NCBI GenBank assembly: GCA_021234155.1
Contig: JAJEKV010000003.1
Location: 10,044,413-10,108,412 of the forward strand
Direction of reading: 5' to 3'
DNA: 64,000 bases
From: Isoetes taiwanensis
Taxonomy: Eukaryota; Streptophyta; Lycopodiopsida; Isoetales; Isoetaceae
In this document: positions 55,603 to 64,000 of the stretch, in pieces
How the letters are laid out: each line of letters opens with the position of its first letter
Numbering within the stretch: position 1 is the first letter of the stretch
Made by a program: the position numbers and the translations under genes
The notes under the pieces: generated by a model
What the model saw: the letters and a program-made list of their open reading frames with translations, nothing else
Database searches by the model: none
What the model was told of the DNA's origin: nothing

Positions 55603-56983
55603 TTTTATTGTGCATTCTATCCATTGCATTTTCTGCTAAAATCTTTGCCCTTGTCACTGATCAGATTTTTCTCGTCACAGTTCTCTGCCATTGCAAACCC
55701 ACTCCTCTGCAACATGTTCCTCTTGAAAAACCAAAGGATGTTAAGTCGGAACATTCCTATGGCTGACACAGTCAAAACCAGTTTGCATGTTTTAGGCTGG
55801 ATATGTGTAATGCAGGCTTTGATATCAATATTGCAATCACCTGAAATGTAATAGGATAAGGACTACTTAGAGCTTTCTATTATGTGTAGATTGACTGATT
55901 TGCCTTCCCTTCATTGTGTAGCCTTGAATCTCTCAGGAACCTTCACTACTCTTGGTCTAAGTCACACGTCTTTGCTGTCTATTATAGTCTATTATATGTA
56001 GATTGACTGATTTGCATTCCCTCCATTGTGTAACCTTGAATCTCTGAGGAACTTCACTACTCTTGGTCTAAGTTACACGTCTTTGCTGTCTATTATGTGT
56101 AGATTGACTGATTTGCCTTCCCTCCATTGTGTAGCCTTGAATCTCTCGGGAACCTTCACTACTCTTGGTCTAAGTTACACGTCTTTGCTTTGCAATTTTT
56201 GTACCAGTGGGCTTTTAGTATATATGATGCCATTGCCAAGCAACAATACAATGTGGTTATCACAATGAAAATCCATCAGAACCATGCTCGGCAATCTGTC
56301 AGAACCATTGGAGCTGGTGATTATTAGTTGAAACGACAACCTTTATTAGTTGCTTAATCCAGCACCACATTCTTTGTCATGCTGCCTAATATTCAAAGTC
56401 CTAGCAGTTATGTAATTCCTGGCTGAAAACTCTAGCGCTTACCACAAACCGACTTCAAGAAAGGGCAACTATCTAAATTCTTCTTTTTTTTGGCAAGGAT
56501 CTTAACAGAGGTATATGTACAAATTATATTCTCTTTTTGCATTACATTGCTTTGGTCTTTTCCTTTCCTCTTTTGCATGTAAAGACAATGGTTTTTCCTC
56601 CTTGTTTTTCAAAATATTTGCAAGTGCAAGAGAGAATGAGCAGCTTTTATCTATAACTTGATTCTGACAAATATCCCTTAAAACTGTCAGATTTTCGTGC
56701 ATTTTATCTAAGATTGTTATAATATCATGCCAGAGTGGATTTATTTGGGTTCGATTCCCAGAAGGCTCTTTAAAAAGAAAAATAAAAATTAATCTGCACA
56801 AAAATAATGTGGAAAACTTTTTATCTAGTTTTATTTCATGTTGTTTTTTTGTATTGTCTATCAATATAGAACTACATGTCTTTATGTGAGGAAGACCACA
56901 ACCATTATAAAAAATCACATGTTCCATAGAACCACAATGGTTTTATTGGGTAACCACCATGCATTACAAATTTCTTACTATTA
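55603..56983. other. DNA between the two Helitron units (captured host segment)
   Basis: Lies between the H1 5' end and the H2 3' end and is not Helitron sequence by terminal structure. It holds a threefold tandem repeat (55879-56188) and a short intron-like/coding-like mix. Frames at 55507-55851 and 56502-56927 (minus) are unrecognised. A B-box-like GGGTTCGATTCCC lies at 56748. Confidence 0.6.
55879..56188 (+). repeat. Tandem repeat, three units of about 101-112 bp
   Basis: Units start near 55879, 55991 and 56092, each with GATTGACTGATTTGC, CATTGTGTA, CCTTGAATCTCT and ACGTCTTTGCT. The middle unit has a short extra ATTATAGTCT at its start. Confidence 0.9.
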
Positions 56984-59584
56984 CTAGTTATGGTGCCCAT
57001 CGTTGATGGGCTAGGGTTGTTAGATTTATAAGTTAGCTATTTGGACCTTGCCAGAGGTAGAGGTGATCTACTTGCTCAGGTTGAAAATATGTCAATGATG
57101 AACCTATAGATGTATGTTATGTGCATTTGGCATTTTATATCTTCATAGTTATGGTGCCCCACGTCATTGATTTGTTAATGATGAACTTGTAGATGTATGT
57201 TGTGTGCATTTGACATTTTATATGTTCATGGTTATGGTGCCCGATGTTATTGGGCATAAGCTGAGAACCTACAAATGATTTACTTGCGTACAAAAACCTA
57301 GAACCAACATTCCACCCTTAAAGTTGTTGGCTTAGGTCAAGGTTGTTTCTTTAGTAGACTTAACCTCTGGTTTCATTTTGTCTTCAACTTATAACTTTTT
57401 ATTCATACTACTTTCAAAAACAACTAAGCTACAACATCCACATAATTATATTATGCTTCGCATTGTGTTTGACATGCATAGGGGAGGCATGTAAGAAGTA
57501 AAACCTAGACATAACAATTTAGAGAAACATTTCCAACTCTACAATTCCAAGATCACTTAACATCATCATGTGAATTAGCATCTAATCATTAAGTTGTTAG
57601 CCTTATATATTTTGCATCTTCAACCGTGGCTCCTGTTCTTTTCATCTGTGATTGTAGGTCTAATGCAATTGTGAAAAATCGTGTGCATTGAAAAACCCTT
57701 TGCTTCTTTTCCATAATGACTTGTCTATCTTAAACAGCCTTCCCTGAACACCACAATGCCTTGAAAACTTCATTGGTATATGGTTGATGGAAAACGCAGT
57801 AGAGAAATGGCAAGCTCCATAAATTTTTATTGTTCCTAGAGACTGTCAAGTTCCAAAAGTGTGAACAATCGATCATTGTAAAACAAAAATGATTCATAAT
57901 TAGCTCAAGAACTGCAAGCTCCAGACATAATACAGACAGGCACAGCTCCAGCAAGAAACTTAAAATAAAAAATCATATGTTATATGTTTTCTTCTGGACT
58001 TGTAACAGAATCCACAAACATTTTTATATTAATGCCTTGAAGCAATAATATAGTCCCTTTCATCATGAGTGCTGAATAGACATTTGGCTCAGCTACATGC
58101 TTGAGCATGACAGGAACATTGGAATAACATGAGTTGATATATAATATGCACTGGAATGTTTACTTATGCATAACAAAAATGTTATACACTTTGGGCAAAT
58201 AAAGCCTTTGGGTTAGGTTACCCATTTCATTGGGTTTTGTTTCCTTAGCTCCAATGAAAGCAAAAAAGGAATGGTCAAAGTATGATTAAATGGCAGACCT
58301 GAGCTTATTCTATAGGTGGCGGAGAACTGTGCTCCTGCATTGTTCGTGCCTCTACATCTGTTCAAAGGATGATTTGGGAAATTAGCATATAACTCGCATC
58401 ACTGTTAATTATAAGTCAGGAAAATATTAGAAAAATAAATAGCATAGTACATATGATTCAATGCGTCAGGAATTGGTCACCAAATCGTCAAACTGAACTG
58501 CCTAATACTACTCTCAAAAAATATTGTGAAGGGCCTTAATTTCCATAAATAGATGGTCAATCAAACTGCTGTAAAGGGCAGAAGAAGCAAATGTATTACT
58601 TTATTAGAAAGGTCTAGCACTGCAATGACAGGCAAAAGAGGTAGATGTAATTGCTTTTAATTCGCAAGGAGAAAGGAAAAATAGAAGCTTAAATTTCTGA
58701 ACAGAGTTCTTCGTGTCATGGCATAATCAAATCTGAGATGATATAATTCATTATGATGGTTAGTACTGCTAATCTGTGTTTGAAGGGCTTCTGCAATAGC
58801 TTACTATTTAGGTAAGCCACTGAAAGGTCCTCTGCAGCTTCTCTATAGGCCACTAAAGGGTCCTCTGTAGCTCATCAAATTTACCGTTCTTGACAAAATA
58901 TTTAACTGGGAAGAACAAAATGTAATAGATGTAAAAAAAGAAGCCATTCTCCTCCACGTATTGGCATAGGAACAATGTAGTACCTGCTTGCAGGTCTTTA
59001 GAATAATATAAGTGATGGGCAAATACCTCTTTTACTGCAAAGAACAGTAGGGAGACAGGCCATTTTCTTCAAGCAAGTAATCAATTTAATAATCCCAGAT
59101 GCCTTAAAGAACATTTATGCAATTGCAAAGAAGAAAAACCTGAGCAAAACAGAAGTTAAACTCATGCTTAATGAACATTAAACCCTAGGGCTAGCAGAGA
59201 ATGCACCTTAGAAGCCAACACAGCAACTCTCATCTTACAGTTGTGAGAAACATCCGCTAGAAAGCCATTTAGGCATGAAATCGGCCATGTACATTCAGAT
59301 ATGAATCATCAAGAGTGTGCCATCCCAAGCTCCATTCGAAACCTGTGGAGCCGAACTTGAAGAAGCGGAAGTGTGATACCGAGCTTTGCAGACCTTGGCA
59401 TGCTCTGCCATAGCTGAAGAACCCCTAAATCGTGTTGCAGATCTTGGCCTGCTCTGCCATAGCTGAAGAACCCCTAAATCGCTAGAGCAAGAAGAAAAAG
59501 GCTATCTGGACCGTCCAAATTTTCAATCGAATCTTGGCCATCGGATCTAGGGCGTCGTCCATTACACAACATTATAATATAAGA
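56984..59584 (-). mobile_element. Helitron unit H2 within the composite
   Basis: It shares the 5' end at 59584 with the whole element and has its own 3' end: CTAG at 56984-56987, 7 nt, then a GCCCAT / ATGGGC stem (56995-57000 and 57006-57011). The stem-plus-tail sequence is a diverged form of the H1 end (TTATGGTGCCC versus TAATGGTACCC). No Helitron Rep/helicase gene lies inside. Near 59389-59481 a GCTCTGCCATAGCTGAAGAA phrase is duplicated. Confidence 0.8.
57097..57260. repeat. Duplicated H2 subterminal segment with extra hairpin motifs
   Basis: TAGATGTATGTT, TGTGCATTTG and CATTTTATAT repeat with a period of about 83 bp, each followed by GTTATGGTGCCC (57147 and 57230). The second has a GCCC/GGGC stem. 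Confidence 0.7.
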
Positions 59585-60270
59585 TGTACAAATGCTATCA
59601 CAAGGTAAATTTTATCATTTGCATTTCTCATTATTATATTACCTATTCATCAATGGGATACCAATGCAGGAAGTTAATCACTTGGTCTCGCACTGAGGAA
59701 CTCTTGAACAAGAAGTTTTATATTATTTTTGGTAATCACAGTGCACAAATTTTGTGTACTATGATGGGTAATGTCGAGCAACAGATGGAATTTGCCAAAG
59801 CATATGCAAAGAGAAGAAGTCAGTGTTAAATGGGAACCTGTCCAACAAGGAGTATATTCAGTTATCCATACAGCGCAACGACATAATCGTGGACACAGTA
59901 TACAGAGAGCCACTAATTGAAATGCTCCAGCAACTAAGGAACTAGCACAAGACATTTGGTTGCCCTCCATAAGGGCCAATAGGCACCGCAGTTGATATTT
60001 GCCCGAAGGTTAGTTTTTATTTTATGCTATAGAAGATCGCCCTCGCGATCCTAATCAGCTCTCTTGTGTACGTGGGATTTTGTTGAAGTAGCTACAACAA
60101 CCTTGAAGGTTAAAGAACCTAAGGATGAAAAGCAATTCCTTTTTATGCAAGAAGAATCATGGTCCAAGCTTGTAAATGTTATTAACAAGTGGGCAGCCGA
60201 AAAGTCGGGTGATGATCATGGGGAATTGCCGATAAATCCTCAATTGGAGTTTTTAACAAAATATTCCTAA
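59585..60270 (+). pseudogene. Passenger-gene exons downstream of Helitron, copy C
   Basis: The frame at 59584-59829 includes SRTEELLNKKFYIIFGNHSA and NVEQQMEFAKAYAKRRSQ. A GTAAAT donor and an ATGCAG acceptor at 59606 and 59669 mark a short intron. From 60064 a second frame gives WDFVEVATTTLKVKEPKDEK and ELPINPQLEFLTKYS. I do not recognise the protein. It is collinear with 25003-25680 in copy B. Confidence 0.45.
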
Positions 60271-61311
60271 GATACCTTCGAGGAATGAACAATGCCGAGG
60301 GTGAGCCAACCGATGGACTAAATCCTTGAGGGCAAAGTATTCCTAAAAGTGTAGCCTAGATATGCCTACCGCTTTGATTCCGAAATGAAGGCCTTGATAT
60401 CGTAACACAACCACCGATGCATCGTGAAGTGTTGTCCTATGTTAATTGTGTATTAGAAAAGCAATACGTAAATTTTGAAGAGTTAGCTACATGTTCCCAG
60501 ATCTCTCTGAGCAATGACTGCTGGGTATTCCCGATACAGATTTCGACTATATTAAGGCCAACTATAATAATGAATTAGTGCAAGGAAATCTTCCCAGTAC
60601 TTTCTTGGAGGCTATTATCGCTATAATAAAGCCAGAAGAGGCAAAGAAAATGAAGGAGAAGAGGAACACCGCGAAAAGATGTTACCAAGTCCGTATCCTT
60701 GTGGTTCCGCGACCGGTGTTGGAGAATGCCACAATGGTTTTATTGACATGTTTCACGGGCTTTTGGGAAGTAAAAAAGTACACGAGTTTTTAGCGGGATT
60801 GCGCATAATGGAAGCAAAAGTTTATCATATCATCATGTTCCTCAGATTTGCCCATTTGCCAAACAGCTTGTATAGTCAAAGTCAGATTCAAGGTAGTTCT
60901 CATGTTTCCCTTGGGGCTTACGAAGAACAAGGCTGGAAGAGCAAAAAGAATATCAAGAAGTTCCAATACTATGTTAGCCATGTTGATATAAACAAAAGTG
61001 AGGCTCGTGTATTGCCTGTGAAGCCTAAATCGGAGCTACGTCTGACTCAGATGATCAATGCATCGAAAAGCATGGCCCTTCTAAAATATCCGCTAACTGG
61101 TAACAAAGAGGTGGACATAAAAACAAAGAAAAAATATTTTGAGTACTTTATATGTAAATCCAAGTTCTCTTGGGCAGCTATGGAAGGCGACTTCATCCTA
61201 AAGAGCCAGGCAAAAATATCATATGTTTATTACATAGTGAAGGAGCTGGTTCCACTGGACGGTTGTGTTCTAGATTTTCTCTCAAAGGAACAACGCCAAG
61301 GGTCGCTTTGA
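60271..61311 (+). pseudogene. Passenger-gene main exon, unrecognised (methylase-like end?)
   Basis: The 210-codon frame 60679-61311 is the longest credible coding run in copy C: IDMFHGLLGSKKVHEFLAGL, IIMFLRFAHLPNSLYSQSQI, SSHVSLGAYEEQGWKSKKNI, then KSMALLKYPLTGNKEVDIKT and VKELVPLDGCVLDFLSKEQ near its end. A hydrophobic strand ending VLDF after a P-D-G turn is where class I methyltransferases place motif I (VLDxFxGxG), but the glycines are missing (FLSKEQ), so the comparison is weak. The family is unknown. Confidence 0.4.
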
Positions 61312-62222
61312 TGCAAAGAAAACACAATTTTTCCTTCGAAAGTATGATGATAAGGTTTGCCGGTTCCCCGATCCTTCTTTGAATATCTAGAGAAAATGGC
61401 AAGGCCTCGCCAAAGAAGAAGAAGAAGAAGAAGAAATCTGTATGCATAATAAGCCCGCGGTTCCGACATGTCGACATCAATATAACACCGCCCGGATCGT
61501 AAATGTTTCATAGAGGCTACGAAAAAACCGTGCAATGCTAGAGAAGACGTAAAAGGCATCACCAACTTAATCCACAGTTTCAAAAGTCGGATGCACCGAA
61601 CAAAAACCTTAACACCTTGCTGCCAATGATAACCGGGTGCCTAGAAAAGCCGCTTCATAATTTTCAGTATATGAGAATGTCTGAGGTGCCTCTGAAAGTG
61701 AGAGACTAGATGGCGACCATTCACCAAAGAGAGATTTAAGTTGGTTTGCTTTAACAAATACTCTATGGCATTGGAGGATGAATTGTTGGATAGTGCCAAA
61801 AGCATTGGTGCAGAGACATCAGAGCGTGTGGAAGAGGTAGCTGCCGCAATGAATGTTGACATGCCGAAAACAACAGGTTACACAGAAATGGACATGTCAC
61901 GCATAGGTTGCCATTGGAAAGGTGCTTCGCGAGCTTGGCCTAGATGTAGACTCGTGGAAAGAAACTCGATAAAAACTGCCTTCGTGATTGTGCCAGGCTT
62001 TGATGGCCGTCAATACATATGTAGACTTTTGTGATAATGTATAGACCTGCTAATTATCTTCATGGAGGGCCTCTACTTTGCTACCCTTTGTATTCTCCTT
62101 TTTGAATTACATGAATAAACTTGTTTGGAAGATCGCAACGACGATTATATAGACAGGATATGCCTATTTCTGAGAACATTATTATCTAGTTGCACACAGT
62201 GTGCTGTTTATATTTTGCCTTA
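61312..62222 (+). pseudogene. Passenger-gene 3' end and untranslated tail, copy C
   Basis: Final exon from about 61764: MALEDELLDSAKSIGAETSE, RVEEVAAAMNVDMPKTTGYT, a GLDVDSWKETR piece and VDFCDNV before a TAA/TGA-type stop near 62038. The 3' tail contains TACATGAATAAACTTG (62107), a plausible polyadenylation signal. Homology with copy B ends at about 62222. Confidence 0.5.
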
Positions 62223-64000
62223 GCCAGAGACCCCTCAGACTTTGGAGCCCTCAAAACCCCCACACCTGCTGTAGTTGGCATGCAATAATTGTGAGTGATG
62301 TTCTATTCTAATCTATGAGAAGCAGTGGCAGTAGATTAGAGCAGTGGCATGTTAAATGGTGTCGTGTTATACAAAGCTTTGGAAAGACCTATGAGAAGCA
62401 GTGGCAGTAGGTCAAAGTCAAAGTCAAAGGTGGTGGGCACCCCCTACCCGGGTGTTGCTGGGCTCGCTAGAAACACACCGACACCCCCTGCCCACCACTT
62501 AGGGTTTCCGTTGACTAGCCCAAAAGGTCTCTGCCCGCGTTCTTGAGTCCCCAAATTCAATTTGGGAGTCATGGCCACAGAAGATGGGCCACAGAAGATG
62601 GGCCGGCCTGGGAAACCCAAGGCGAGGGCCCGCCGCACAAACGGTCCCGATCAGCCATCATGGACAGGGGAGAGTCATCCTCCATGAAGAAGGAGGCTCG
62701 GGCTAAGGCTAAGGCCCCCTCGCCGAGCCCAGCCCGGGGGGGTTAATTGCTCTCGACCACATAGGAACTCCTGCCTCGGCAGAGAATTGGAGCCACGCCA
62801 AAGCGGGAATGGAGGCTAACAAAGGCTCGTGTGATGAGGCTAACAAAGGCCCGCCTGGCCGGTATGCAAAGTGGAGATGGAGTCCCTGCATCCCATGTGC
62901 TCAAAAGGCAAATCGGGGTCGAAGAACCGTGATCACAAAGCTTGGAGACCCGCGACGCCGCATGTGGAAGATGGCCTTGGCCTTGCACACTTCGAAAGCG
63001 GCAAAGAAAGCCAGCAGAGGTCGCCGACATGCGGGCCGCCCTGGACTCGCTGGTTCATCACTCGACACCATGACACGGGGAGAGGGAGCGCAATGCAAGA
63101 GACGATGGTCACGCCAATCTCCGCCCCGCGTAGGTAGAGGCAGCCACCACCATGGCACGGGAGCGAGCGCTCTGCGCACGCGACCAATAATACTTCGGGA
63201 TCTTCGCCGGGGAAGAGCGAACGCCAACCCATTTTCGGCAGCGTGTCTTTGGGGCTCGAGCTGCACGCCGCTACCAGGCACGGAGCTCCGGGGGTCGCGC
63301 AACCATCCACGAGCCGGGGGTCTCCCCTACCGGGTTCATAGTCACCGCAGGTCGCGCGTGCGAGACGGCCAAGCAGCGGCCGAGGCTGCGCAAGAGCCGT
63401 GCTCCCGGGACTTCACGGGGGCGGAACGCTGCTCGGACGCTATCCGCCCATTTTCGCCTCCCGCCGCAGCCACCCCGCGACCGCCGGGCCCGCTCTCCAG
63501 CCACTCCACGCCATCCCAGCCACACTCCGGTCACTCCACGCCATCCCAGCCACCACCACCACCCCCCCACGGGACCGGCCTTGGCCCACCTTTGGACCCC
63601 CGCAGCCGCGAAACTCCGTGGAGCGCAGCGGAGAGGCCACAATTTGGTAGTTCGAGGCATGCGAAACGGCGGGGAGAGAGTCTCCCACAACATCCGAACA
63701 CACATTCTCGATCGGATGACATTCCCGGGCGATTCACATTTCTCGGCGGCCCGGCAAGATGGGGCTCGCGCCCGGGCCGTGACCCGCATTGTCATATTCA
63801 CGCGGTTGCGGATGCAGTGCGTGATGCCATATTGCGCCAGGCCGGATGTTGAAGGGGACATCCCATCACGTGGGCCGGGACCTCACACCGCGGCAACAGA
63901 GGCACGCAGACGTGAGCTTGTCAGGGTCGAGGCATTCGCCAACGGGGGTGCGCAGATTGGTTCGAGGCGGGATGCACATTTTCCGACAGCCACTACTTTC
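62223..64000. other. GC-rich region, no recognised gene
   Basis: Composition changes abruptly from AT-rich to GC-rich. It contains a CAAAGTCAAAGTCAAAGG triplication near 62416, a doubled GCCACAGAAGATGGG (62571-62600) and a duplicated CACTCCACGCCATCCCAGCC (63503 and 63532). The 347-codon frame at 62809-63852 is Arg/Pro-rich with overlapping long frames on the other strand, as expected by chance at this composition. It could be the 5' part of a GC-rich gene or another repeat. Confidence 0.4.

Larger units (their letters stand above)
53602..59584 (-). mobile_element. Composite non-autonomous Helitron, 5983 bp
   Basis: On the minus strand the element begins TCTTATATTATAATGTTGTG (59584 downward) and ends ACCATTACTAG at 53602. 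A 6-bp stem, CCCAGC (53614-53619) with GCTGGG (53623-53628), lies 8 nt inside the CTAG end. It sits exactly between A and T, with no target duplication. The unoccupied site AACGATCA|TGTACAAATG is intact in copy B at 25002/25003. These are the structural hallmarks of Helitrons: 5' TC, 3' CTRR, subterminal hairpin and A|T insertion. No Rep or helicase coding was found. Internal second termini make it composite. Confidence 0.92.

Noticed and set aside
56705-56775. Possible tRNA around GGGTTCGATTCCC on the plus strand
   Set aside because: The upstream sequence does not fold into the remaining arms.
62809-63852. 347-codon GC-rich open frame
   Set aside because: Similar long frames overlap it on the opposite strand, it has no recognised domain, and it is Arg/Pro/Ser-rich as expected of random GC-rich DNA.

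Overview
The window looks like transposon-dense nuclear DNA of a land plant with a large, repeat-rich genome. The evidence is Ty3/gypsy pol remnants, a plant-type LINE zf-RVT tail, Helitrons, a TIR element and fragments of plant-like host genes carrying spliceosomal introns. I cannot tell whether it is a fern, lycophyte, gymnosperm or angiosperm. No single gene appears intact. No rRNA, convincing tRNA, CRISPR array or bacterial-type gene was seen.

Layout. A large composite segment is present three times in direct orientation: copy A (1-12690, entering mid-segment), copy B (about 12691-41340) and copy C (about 41345-62222). Each copy starts with an 'alpha' block that carries two facing, related ORF1-like pseudogenes. 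A conserved leader with a 71-codon ORF and a TATA-type promoter follow, then a chain of captured host-gene fragments: a WD40 protein of the CCCH/ZFWD kind, an intron-bearing Glu/Lys-rich exon pair, and the C-terminal part of a DEAH-box helicase resembling DHX35. Copies B and C continue into a further 8 kb passenger-gene region (about 19.9-27.6 kb and 48.5-62.2 kb) with exon-like fragments and a gene 3' end. In copy A this region is replaced by a gypsy pol fragment. The same pol fragment follows the passenger region in copy B, and in both cases it leads into a second alpha fragment carrying a 2.03 kb TIR element (9404-11440 and 30627-32660).

Insertions unique to one copy: 7318-9368 in A; 34500-41340 in B (LINE tail with poly(A), fold-back repeat, CACATG microsatellite, flanking direct repeats); and 53602-59584 in C. 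The last is a 5983-bp Helitron on the minus strand whose unoccupied site is preserved in copy B at 25002/25003. It is composite: two sets of Helitron 5' and 3' termini enclose 1.38 kb of intervening DNA, as expected if the element read through its own 3' end and stopped at the next one. The last 1.8 kb (62222-64000) is an abrupt GC-rich change with no recognised gene.

Sequence quality. Aligning copies A, B and C shows that most differences cluster at CAG/CTG sites, where one copy keeps the trinucleotide and the others carry CGT, CGG, CCG or small indels. This is the pattern expected when unpolished nanopore reads are miscalled at CHG-methylated cytosines. Many frameshifts and stops reported below may therefore be base-calling artefacts, and 'pseudogene' here means broken in the sequence as given.
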